Shown here piece by piece: positions 6,951 through 14,100 of a stretch of 33,123 nt of DNA. The stretch's first letter is position 1; every line of letters starts with the position of its first letter. This DNA is from CBDULX01 sp965368175 (GTDB lineage Bacteria > Pseudomonadota > Gammaproteobacteria > SZUA-229). Position numbers and translations under genes: made by a program. Under the pieces are notes generated by a model that saw only the letters and a list, made by a program, of their open reading frames with translations, ran no database searches and was not told the origin of the DNA. The stretch is taken from the NCBI GenBank assembly GCA_965368175.1, contig CBDULX010000007.1, positions 1 to 33,123 of the forward strand, written 5' to 3'.

Positions 6951-8017
6951 CCGCTGGTAGAGTTGTTAAAAATACTACTGGATTTATATTGGCCATGAGC
7001 ATGCCGTAGCAATACAACAATGATAGCGGCCACTGGCAGGGCCAGAAGTACACCGACAAAACCGAACAGTTGTCCACCAGCCAGCACTGCAAAAATAACC
7101 GCCACTGGATGCAGGCCAATACGGTCTCCCACTAACAGAGGTGTCAGCACCATACCTTCCAGTGCCTGGCCAACAGCAAACACCACCAGCACCGGCAATA
7201 ACTGAAACAGCTCATGTGTTTGCAACAGGATGGCCACCGATGCAGCAATAATACCCAGAATAAAACCAAGATAAGGCACAAAACTGACCATGCCGGCCAT
7301 CATACCAATTAACAATGCGAGCTGGAGTCCAGCAATCGAGAGTCCGATCGAATAGATCATTCCCAGAGCAATCATTACCATAAACTGCCCACGTAAAAAG
7401 GCCGCCAGCACATCATCCGATTGCTGGGCCAGCTGGGCTATTACCGGCTCGTATTTTCTGGGTAGCAGCTCGTCGATTCTTGCAACCAGAATATCCCAGT
7501 CCCTTAACAGATAGAATGTAATCACTGGAATCATCACCAGGTTGGCGATCCAGACCAGCAGTGTTAAACCCGACTGAGTTACAGATGAGAAAATGCTCAT
7601 CGCTAGCCCACCGGCATTATCGAATTGCTGACTAATAGTTTTTTTCAACATATTCAGATCCAGCAGCTGTGGGTCTATACCCAGCTTGCTAGCCAATGTC
7701 GGCAACAGGTTATTCTGGATAATATCGATGTATTTGGGGACGTTTTGAATCAGATAGGATATTTGCTGTTCCAGCATAGGTACCAGAAACAGCAGTATCA
7801 CTATCAACACTAAAAATAGAATTACAAAAACGATAACCACTGAGAAGGTTCGATTCAGCCTGCGCATTTCCAGCCGGTCGACCAGTGGGTCACCCAGATA
7901 GGCCAGCAGTGCCGCAGCAAAAAACGGGGTCAATATCGGCGACAAAAGATAAAGCAGGAAGCAAAGCCCAATAGTGGCTAAAATAAACATCCATTTTTGT
8001 GAATCGTTTAGTGTCAT
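6947..8017 (-). CDS. AI-2E/PerM-family transporter
   Basis: 356 residues with about eight transmembrane segments: a hydrophobic pair near residues 12-32 and 60-82, a soluble stretch, then helices through LGMIYSIGLSIAGLQLALLIG to the C-terminus. It carries the family's GLHPVAVIFAVLAGGQLFGFVGVLLALPVAA block. Family members have been linked to autoinducer-2 export or permease functions; the substrate here is unknown. It overlaps DUF2066 by one base (TAATG) and hda by four. A perM-like gene between DUF2066 and hda is common in gammaproteobacteria. Confidence 0.88.
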   Translation of the reverse strand: MTLNDSQKWMFILATIGLCFLLYLLSPILTPFFAAALLAYLGDPLVDRLEMRRLNRTFSVVIVFVILFLVLIVILLFLVPMLEQQISYLIQNVPKYIDIIQNNLLPTLASKLGIDPQLLDLNMLKKTISQQFDNAGGLAMSIFSSVTQSGLTLLVWIANLVMIPVITFYLLRDWDILVARIDELLPRKYEPVIAQLAQQSDDVLAAFLRGQFMVMIALGMIYSIGLSIAGLQLALLIGMMAGMVSFVPYLGFILGIIAASVAILLQTHELFQLLPVLVVFAVGQALEGMVLTPLLVGDRIGLHPVAVIFAVLAGGQLFGFVGVLLALPVAAIIVVLLRHAHGQYKSSSIFNNSTSG

Positions 8018-9153
8018 TAGTTAATGGTATAGGTCAGTAGACTGGTCGATGGTTGTTCGGACGAAAGACTGGCTGAATCTCTGGGATTAATCGCGGGTCG
8101 TATAGTTTGTACCGGACTCAGGGTTTTACCCAGAGCAATAACCCTCATTAGATCATTCTGATCGCCGGTTACACCGACATGAAATCTTAGCATGTCTTCT
8201 TTGATACTGGTGATAAATACACTTTTTACCGGTGCCAGGGACTGCAGATATCGTGAAATTTTTGCGTAAGTGTCAACCGCTCGAACGCCGTTAATCTGAA
8301 CAGTCAACTCGTCTGTGTTACCAACATCTTCCAGTACCGCAAACCGGCGAGCAATCTGGTCGGTGGCTACATCAATCCCACTGGCCATTAACAGTTCCAG
8401 ATCCAGAGCCTTCAAGTGCCAGTTGCTTGAGCTATTATCCATCATCATCGACCAGTCAACCTGCCAGTTCCCATCCATCCAGTCCATGCGACCAACCACA
8501 ATCGCATCAACGCTATAACGCTCACTGGCCTGCTGAATCGGCTTCCAGAAACTGCCCCAGACATCGGTAAAACTCACTGACATCTGATCCTGATCATCAA
8601 ACGCCGGCCAGACTAATGGTAGACCACGGCGCTCCGATACCTTGTTCACTGTATCCTTGATAGCCGAGGCATCCTGATCACGCAGGATATAACGAGTGCG
8701 GCCATCGCGTACGGCAAGCCAGACCAATACTGAAGGACGTTGCTTACCCCAGACAGGTAATGAATTCTCCCGTAGCAAGTTCTTGATTTTACCTTCATTG
8801 AACTGTAACCAGAGATTGTATTTGGCTGGAGGAATTTCTATAGCCATATTGGGTGTCGTCAGGGCCTTCGAGGCAGTTGCAGACCCTGGCGGTTGTTCCA
8901 GCGGCTGATAATGGAACTGCTGCACATAACGAGCTGCCATTGAGGTGTCAATCTGGCTGGCGACCTGACTGCTACCAGATACCCTCACCAGCACGTCAAC
9001 AAATCCCTGTTCAAATGCAGCATTACGGATATCCTTTTCCTGATTAATCACAGGCAGCGATACCTCGAACATCTGTTTGACAATTTCGCCCCGGGCCATA
9101 AGTGGGGCAATTAACAGTAGAATTAATCCCAGGACCGCCGTTCTAATTTGCAT
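8017..9153 (-). CDS. DUF2066 periplasmic or envelope protein
   Basis: 378 residues starting with a signal peptide (MQIRTAVLGLILLLIAPLMARG). The mature part carries phrases typical of DUF2066, such as FEQGFVDVLVRVSGSSQVA and, later, WLAVRDGRTRYILRDQD and VVGRMDWMDGNWQVDWSM. The family has no assigned function and is usually found between purM and hda, as here. First gene of the DUF2066-perM-hda operon; divergent from purM across 73 bp. Confidence 0.82.
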   Translation of the reverse strand: MQIRTAVLGLILLLIAPLMARGEIVKQMFEVSLPVINQEKDIRNAAFEQGFVDVLVRVSGSSQVASQIDTSMAARYVQQFHYQPLEQPPGSATASKALTTPNMAIEIPPAKYNLWLQFNEGKIKNLLRENSLPVWGKQRPSVLVWLAVRDGRTRYILRDQDASAIKDTVNKVSERRGLPLVWPAFDDQDQMSVSFTDVWGSFWKPIQQASERYSVDAIVVGRMDWMDGNWQVDWSMMMDNSSSNWHLKALDLELLMASGIDVATDQIARRFAVLEDVGNTDELTVQINGVRAVDTYAKISRYLQSLAPVKSVFITSIKEDMLRFHVGVTGDQNDLMRVIALGKTLSPVQTIRPAINPRDSASLSSEQPSTSLLTYTIN

Positions 9154-9226
9154 ATTTCATTCGTTACCTTAACTGTGAGCGTGTACAATATCACATCTTT
9201 AAAGACTTGTTTTAATCGGGTTCACA

Positions 9227-10273
9227 ATGTCCAATTCTGATCAGAAATCATCCTTAAACTACCGCGATGCCGGAGTCGACATAGACGCGGGAAACCAGCT
9301 GGTTGAAAGAATTAAACCCCATGTCGCCAGAACTATTCGCCCGGAGGTACTGGGTGGACTGGGTGGGTTCGGCGGTCTGTTCGAAATCCCCATGGATCGT
9401 TACCGGCGGCCGGTACTGGTCTCAGGTACCGATGGTGTTGGCACCAAACTGAAACTGGCCCTGGAAATGAACAAGCATGACACCATTGGCATTGATCTGG
9501 TAGCCATGTGCGTCAATGATATTCTGGTGCTGGGTGCTGAACCCCTGTATTTCCTCGATTACTATGCTACTGGACACCTTGATACCGATGTCGCTGTGGA
9601 TGTCATCAAAGGGATAGCCGAAGGCTGTATTCAATCCGGCGCCTCATTAATCGGCGGTGAAACCGCCGAGATGCCTGGCATGTATGCTGAAGGTGATTAT
9701 GATCTGGCCGGTTTTTGTGTCGGAATTGTTGAAAAGAGCGATATTATCGATGGCAGTTCGGTTAAAGCCGGTAATGCACTGATTGGCATCGCGTCCTCCG
9801 GCCCTCATTCCAACGGCTATTCACTGATTCGCAAGGTACTTGAAGTCAGCCAGGCCGATCTGGGGCAGGACTGTGGTGGCCAGGCCCTGGGGCAGGCCCT
9901 GCTCGCTCCTACCCGTATTTATGTCAAAGCCATCCGCCTGTTACTGGAACAACTGGACGTCCATGCCATGTCTCATATTACTGGTGGCGGCTTACTGGAG
10001 AATATCCCTCGAGTGATGCCAGAAAACACACGCGCTCAGATTCATCAAAGCAGCTGGGAACTGCCTGCAGTGTTCCAGTGGTTACAGCAACAGGGCAACA
10101 TAGAAATGAACGAAATGTACCGTACCTTTAATTGTGGTGTGGGCATGGTACTTGTGGTCGATACTGAAGATGCCGAGCAGGCGTTGGAGATCCTTACTTC
10201 TGCTGGTGAAACAGCCTTTCGACTGGGTGAAATCGTCAGTAATCCCGGCAGGCCAGATGTAGTTATCGAATAA
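9227..10273 (+). CDS. purM: Phosphoribosylformylglycinamidine cyclo-ligase (AIR synthetase)
   Basis: 348 residues (E. coli PurM is 345). It starts with the conserved NYRDAGVDIDAGNQLVERIK, followed by GGFGGLFEIP, GTDGVGTKLKLA, the metal- and ATP-binding DLVAMCVNDILVLGAEPLYFLDYYATG and the GGETAEMPGMY signature. It makes aminoimidazole ribotide from FGAM using ATP, step 5 of purine synthesis. Its stop overlaps the purN start by one base. The upstream TACAAT at 9184-9189 may be its -10, but no good -35 was found and no PurR site was recognised. Confidence 0.97.
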   Translation: MSNSDQKSSLNYRDAGVDIDAGNQLVERIKPHVARTIRPEVLGGLGGFGGLFEIPMDRYRRPVLVSGTDGVGTKLKLALEMNKHDTIGIDLVAMCVNDILVLGAEPLYFLDYYATGHLDTDVAVDVIKGIAEGCIQSGASLIGGETAEMPGMYAEGDYDLAGFCVGIVEKSDIIDGSSVKAGNALIGIASSGPHSNGYSLIRKVLEVSQADLGQDCGGQALGQALLAPTRIYVKAIRLLLEQLDVHAMSHITGGGLLENIPRVMPENTRAQIHQSSWELPAVFQWLQQQGNIEMNEMYRTFNCGVGMVLVVDTEDAEQALEILTSAGETAFRLGEIVSNPGRPDVVIE

Positions 10274-10941
10274 TGCCCGCGACTGCTTTACCCATTGTGG
10301 TGCTGATATCAGGATCCGGTACTAATCTTCAGGCTATTATTGATGCCATCGACAATCATCAGTTAAATGCTGAAATTCGTGCCGTCATCAGTAACCGCCC
10401 TGGCGTCAAAGGTCTTGAGAGAGCCAAAGCTGCCGGCATTCCAGCAAAAGTCCTGGATCATAAAGACTATGCAGACCGTGACAGCTTTGACCAGGCACTG
10501 GAAGCACTGATTGACAGCCACCAGCCTGAACTGGTAATTCTGGCTGGCTTCATGCGTATCCTGACTAAAGATTTTGTCGACCACTATGAAGGCCGCATGT
10601 TAAATATCCATCCTTCTCTACTGCCTGATTTCACAGGTCTGCACACACATCAGCGAGTACTGGAAGCCGGTAGCACCGAGCACGGAGTTAGCGTGCATTT
10701 CGTTACCAACGAACTGGACAGTGGACCATTGGTAATCCAGGCAGTGATTCCAGTACATGCCGATGATACTGCCGAATCACTTGCAAAGCGTATTCAGCAG
10801 CAGGAGCATATCATTTACCCTATGGCAATAAGCTGGTTTGCCAATGGACGCCTGTCATGCAAAAATAATCAGGCTTTTCTTGATAACGCCCCCCTGAATA
10901 CCGTACCACGCTGGATAAACAACAAAATGGAAATTCATTAA
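10273..10941 (+). CDS. purN: Phosphoribosylglycinamide formyltransferase
   Basis: 222 residues (E. coli 212). Substrate loop SGSGTNLQAI (13-22), catalytic N111 and H113 in NIHPSLLP, and D149 in NELDSGPLVIQ. It transfers a formyl group from 10-formyl-tetrahydrofolate to GAR, step 3 of purine synthesis. It is coupled to purM (TAATG) and followed after 2 nt by DUF3108. The usual K/Y after SLLP is replaced (SLLPDFTG), a modest variation away from the catalytic residues. Confidence 0.96.
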   Translation: MPATALPIVVLISGSGTNLQAIIDAIDNHQLNAEIRAVISNRPGVKGLERAKAAGIPAKVLDHKDYADRDSFDQALEALIDSHQPELVILAGFMRILTKDFVDHYEGRMLNIHPSLLPDFTGLHTHQRVLEAGSTEHGVSVHFVTNELDSGPLVIQAVIPVHADDTAESLAKRIQQQEHIIYPMAISWFANGRLSCKNNQAFLDNAPLNTVPRWINNKMEIH

Positions 10942-10943
10942 AC

Positions 10944-11687
10944 ATGCATAATACCGCCCGCCTCCTGGCCGTAATATTATTGCTGCTCAGCAGTTCCTCC
11001 TATGCCTTCAAATTACCGGAAAGTTTTCTGGCAGAGTACCGTCTGGAAAAATACAACACCACCATCGCAGAAATGAGTCTTCAATTATCCAGACAGGATA
11101 ATCATTATACATACAGGTCAGTCACCCGGCCCTATGGTATGGCAGCTTTGTTCAGTAACGATCAAGTGCAGGAAACCAGCACTCTATACCTGAATGATAA
11201 CCAGACTCAGCTTTTTCTCAGCAGCTATGAATTCAAACGCAAGGATAAAAAAAACAAAAACCAGCACCTGGATCTAAAATGGTCAGAGCAGTATGTTGCA
11301 AACATTAATGGTGTCTATGGCGATAAAAAATTCGAGTTAAAACATCAGAGCATTCTGTGGGACCGGCTATCGATTCAACTGGCCTTGATAGAAGACATCA
11401 GGAGATCGACCGACATCCCAACCGGTCATTCATTCACTTACAATATAATTGATGGAAACGAAATAAGTGAGTACAGATTCAGTTATGAAGGCAAACAGAA
11501 AATCCAGCTAGGCAAGTATCATTATAATACCATCAAGCTGAAACGTCAGCATGGTTCAAACGATAAGGTCACCATTTTCTGGCTGGCCAGGGAACTGGAT
11601 TTTATACCGGTAAAAGTCGAGCACTATAGAAAAAATAAACTCCAGATGAGCCTGGAGCTATCCCAGTTCACAAGACAAAAACCATGA
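10944..11687 (+). CDS. DUF3108 periplasmic protein
   Basis: 247 residues with a signal peptide (MHNTARLLAVILLLLSSSSYA). The mature chain is rich in beta-forming segments, including LAEYRLEKYNTTIAEMSLQL at its start and FWLARELDFIPVKVEHYRK near the end, typical of DUF3108 proteins that follow purN in Pseudomonas-type genomes. A beta-barrel or lipid-binding-like periplasmic fold is likely; function unknown. It overlaps darP by four bases (ATGA). Confidence 0.8.
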   Translation: MHNTARLLAVILLLLSSSSYAFKLPESFLAEYRLEKYNTTIAEMSLQLSRQDNHYTYRSVTRPYGMAALFSNDQVQETSTLYLNDNQTQLFLSSYEFKRKDKKNKNQHLDLKWSEQYVANINGVYGDKKFELKHQSILWDRLSIQLALIEDIRRSTDIPTGHSFTYNIIDGNEISEYRFSYEGKQKIQLGKYHYNTIKLKRQHGSNDKVTIFWLARELDFIPVKVEHYRKNKLQMSLELSQFTRQKP

Positions 11688-12184
11688 CTGAAAATTACGA
11701 TGAAAACGACGAATGGGTGAGCAAAACCCAGCGTAAAAATGAATGTAATGAGCTACAGAGCCTGGGTGAGGCCCTGATTACCCTGAGTAATGAAGAGCTA
11801 AATAAATTTAATCTGCCAGAAATCCTGTATAAAGCTGTTCTGGACGCCCGTAAAATCAGGCAACACGGCGCACTGAAACGCCAGAGACAATACATCGGCA
11901 AGCTGATGCGTGATGCCGATGCAGAAGATATCGCCAATCGACTCGAACAAATTCGTCACAAACATGACCTTAACAATGTCCACTTCAAACGTATCGAACA
12001 ATGGCGTGACAGGATACTGGAAGCAGGAGACAAGGCCATTGATGAACTGTTAACTGAATTTACACAGGCCGATCGCCAGTATCTGCGCCAGTTGCATCGT
12101 AACTACTTAAAAGAAGCCAAACAAAACAAACCACCTGCCGCTGCTCGTCAGATTTTCAAATATATTCGTGAGCTGTCTGAATAA
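11684..12184 (+). CDS. darP: Dual-action ribosomal maturation protein DarP (YjgA)
   Basis: 166 residues (E. coli YjgA is 183), highly charged and helical. The N-terminal WVSKTQRKNECNELQSLGEAL motif and C-terminal DRQYLRQLHRNYLKEAK are characteristic of the DUF615/YjgA family. DarP associates with late 50S precursors and aids peptidyl-transferase-centre maturation. Last gene of the purM-purN-DUF3108-darP run; the short spacing and overlap imply co-transcription. No strong terminator follows; a palindromic repeat begins 34 nt after the stop. Confidence 0.9.
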   Translation: MTENYDENDEWVSKTQRKNECNELQSLGEALITLSNEELNKFNLPEILYKAVLDARKIRQHGALKRQRQYIGKLMRDADAEDIANRLEQIRHKHDLNNVHFKRIEQWRDRILEAGDKAIDELLTEFTQADRQYLRQLHRNYLKEAKQNKPPAAARQIFKYIRELSE

Positions 12185-12218
12185 GCCTGCTATTTTTCCT
12201 ATACTTTGAAAAGAATAA

Positions 12219-12295
12219 GGAACCTCTGTACAAGTATATGAAGCTTCTGGCTTCCAGGCGAGGCCTGAAGCATCATAGACTTGATCAGAGGCTCC
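12219..12295 (+). repeat. ERIC/REP-like imperfect palindrome (full copy)
   Basis: A 77-bp element with two pairing arms of about 36 nt around a short loop near 12257. The outer ends GGAACCTCTG (12219-12228) and CAGAGGCTCC (12286-12295) pair with one mismatch, CAAGT pairs with ACTTG, and the inner ATGAAGCTTCTGG-type arm pairs with three or four mismatches. Arms of the same sequence recur at about 4073-4108 and 27191-27229. No open reading frame. It lies between darP and the ComFB-like gene. Confidence 0.75.
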
Positions 12296-12319
12296 ATAAG
12301 TTAATCCAGAGGTGCCACA

Positions 12320-12598
12320 ATGGACTTTAGCAGTATTCATAATTACTACGAACATTTGATTGAACAATACCTGCTGGATCATGTCATCCCGGAATTTCCG
12401 GACAAAGACGAAGAATTTTTTCTCGACATCGCCTGTTATGCATTAACCAAACTACCGGCTCGTTATATGCGCCATGAAGTTGATATGGCGTTTTATATGA
12501 AAACCAGCGAGCGTGACAAAATAAATAAGGAAGTGGAAAAAGCGGTGAAAGACGCACTCAACTATATCAGTAAAAACTTTGATCGGGATAAAGCTTAG
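12320..12598 (+). CDS. ComFB-family small protein (possible c-di-GMP receptor)
   Basis: 92 residues. It carries the family signature CYALTKLPARYMRHEVDMAF (about 38-57), matching the late-competence ComFB pattern A-x-N/T-x-LPxRYxxHxVD. ComFB-domain proteins in cyanobacteria have been reported to bind c-di-GMP and affect motility and competence; whether this member does is unknown. Start chosen at the ATG with AGAGG 7 nt upstream (12308-12312). That ribosome site lies in a third CAGAGG-type repeat end beside the palindromic element. It has no operon partners and may use read-through from darP or its own promoter. Confidence 0.78.
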   Translation: MDFSSIHNYYEHLIEQYLLDHVIPEFPDKDEEFFLDIACYALTKLPARYMRHEVDMAFYMKTSERDKINKEVEKAVKDALNYISKNFDRDKA

Positions 12599-12610
12599 AC
12601 CTGAATAAAA

Positions 12611-12624
12611 AGCCAGCGATGGCT
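12611..12624 (+). terminator. Small hairpin after the ComFB-like gene
   Basis: AGCCA-GCGA-TGGCT forms a 5-bp stem 12 nt after the stop. It lacks a T-tract, so it is a weak terminator candidate at best. Confidence 0.25.
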
Positions 12625-12713
12625 GTATAAGTATTATGTGCATTTTCATTACAATACACATTTCTGAGTAATGCAATGAACGGCATGGTGCGTCGATTCA
12701 AAGTTCCTGGAGA

Positions 12714-12861
12714 ACCTCTGATTAAGCCTGGTTATAACAGGCTAGGATAAAAGCGTTTAGATGATTCACGAAGTGAGGCGGAATAGTTATTCTATTTCGA
12801 CGAAATCGGGGAAAATCTGGACGCTTTTGGCCAGCATAAAACAATTACGACCTGCTCAGAG
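12714..12861. repeat. Non-coding element with CCTCTGA inverted ends and internal hairpins
   Basis: The region runs from CCTCTGA (within 12714-12721) to TCAGAGG (12855-12861), the same end sequence as the palindromic repeat family. Inside are GCCTG-gttataa-CAGGC (12726-12742), AAAAGCGT (about 12749-12756) facing ACGCTTTT (about 12831-12838), and the perfect inverted repeat ATTTCG-A-CGAAAT. No reading frame of note. It looks like a MITE or a structured intergenic element; only one copy of the core is present here. Confidence 0.5.
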
Positions 12862-12880
12862 GAACCCTGGAGACCAGGAA

Positions 12881-13717
12881 TTAGCTGCTACTGATCTTGC
12901 AATTCAGTCGGCGATGTTTTAACACAGGGAAATTTTTGCGCGTATTTTGCAAAAAATCCCGGTCTATTTCTGCAACCACGACACCTGAGCCAGAGGGTAA
13001 GCGCCCCAGAATATTACCCCAGGCATCAACAATCATACTGTCGCCATAGGTTTTTCGACCATTGATATGGAAACCACCCTGGGCTGCAGCAATCATGTAA
13101 CACTGATTTTCAATGGCCCTGGCGCGCACCAGAGGTTCCCAATGAGCCTTACCGGTAATGGCGGTAAATGCAGAGGGCAATACGCAAATTTCCATACCCT
13201 GATCATTCATAGTTCTGAATAACTCAGGGAATCGTAAATCATAACAAACCGCCATGCCAACTTTACCAAATGGAGTATCTACGACGACTGTATCACTTCC
13301 TGCTTCTGTGGTTTTTGATTCGTTATAACTCTCGTTGCTAAGCCTGTCCTCAATCAGCACATCGAACATATGAATTTTGTCATAACGGGCAACCTGCTCA
13401 CCCTTGTCGTTATACAACAGGCTTGCAGCACGGGCCTTACCCTTAACCTCGCAAACCATAGGGATGGTACCACCTACCAGCCATATACCATGTTTCCTGG
13501 ACTGATTGGCCAGGAACTCCTGCATAATCCCTGCGCCCGGTTTTTCAGCATAACCGACTCGTTCCTGCTCGGTCATCGCCATTACAGCAAAATTCTCGGG
13601 TAGGACAACAAGCTGCGCCTTCCTGGCTACGGCACTCTCAATTAATTTTGCAGCCTCTTCCAGGTTTGCCTGGATATTCGGGCCTGATGCCATCTGAATT
13701 GCAGCGATCTTACTCAT
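12881..13717 (-). CDS. Carbon-nitrogen hydrolase (nitrilase superfamily, Nit1/Nit2-like amidase)
   Basis: 278 residues with the catalytic triad in place: E41 in LPENFAVM, K114 in YDKIHMFDV and C158 in AVCYDLRFPE. Motifs and length match the Nit1/Nit2-like omega-amidase or deaminated-glutathione amidase group rather than true nitrilases. It probably hydrolyses a small amide in the cytoplasm as metabolite repair. It overlaps the preceding small gene by 8 nt and is the last gene of the nadD-to-nitrilase operon; the order rng-yhdP-nitrilase is common in gammaproteobacteria (usually followed by tldD, absent here). Confidence 0.9.
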   Translation of the reverse strand: MSKIAAIQMASGPNIQANLEEAAKLIESAVARKAQLVVLPENFAVMAMTEQERVGYAEKPGAGIMQEFLANQSRKHGIWLVGGTIPMVCEVKGKARAASLLYNDKGEQVARYDKIHMFDVLIEDRLSNESYNESKTTEAGSDTVVVDTPFGKVGMAVCYDLRFPELFRTMNDQGMEICVLPSAFTAITGKAHWEPLVRARAIENQCYMIAAAQGGFHINGRKTYGDSMIVDAWGNILGRLPSGSGVVVAEIDRDFLQNTRKNFPVLKHRRLNCKISSS

Positions 13718-14081
13718 TCTTTTTTATCCCCTGAACTAATACGAGGTTAATTAAATCTTCCGCCCCACTCCCGGGCAAATGTGTCATTGCTGAAGAGGGG
13801 ATTCCCAAGGCGACCAACCAGTCCATTAATTCCCGAACCCAGACTTCACCTTCTTCGCCGCCAGGATACCGAATTTCAATGATTTGATCCGGCTGATCTT
13901 TCCAATAATGGACCATTTTACCTAATTCTGGCTGTTTTATCAGAGATTCTCCATGCCGGGGCATATCCCAGAGCTCAGCCTTCAAAGTTACGGAAAACTC
14001 AGTCGCCATAACACCACCTGCATAGAAAAAAAACAGGTACAGTCCCAGAAAGCGGATGGATTTAAAATTCATAATCTTCAT
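13710..14081 (-). CDS. Small exported protein of unknown function
   Basis: 123 residues. An N-terminal hydrophobic stretch (LGLYLFFFYAGGVMA, about 12-26) looks like a signal peptide with cleavage after AGGVMA. The mature part ends IPSSAMTHLPGSGAEDLINLVL, faintly reminiscent of an OmpA-like wall-binding fold (RYPGGEEGEVWVRELMDWLV before it), but I would not assign the family. It lies 19 nt downstream of yhdP and overlaps the nitrilase start by 8 nt, so it is translated in the same operon. I do not recognise it in the E. coli version of this locus. Confidence 0.7.
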   Translation of the reverse strand: MKIMNFKSIRFLGLYLFFFYAGGVMATEFSVTLKAELWDMPRHGESLIKQPELGKMVHYWKDQPDQIIEIRYPGGEEGEVWVRELMDWLVALGIPSSAMTHLPGSGAEDLINLVLVQGIKKNE

Positions 14082-14100
14082 TTGCCTTAACTCCTGCTAA

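Noticed and set aside
9164..9189. Promoter of purM
   Set aside because: TACAAT is a fair -10, but the upstream TTACCT is only 14 bp away; too weak to list.
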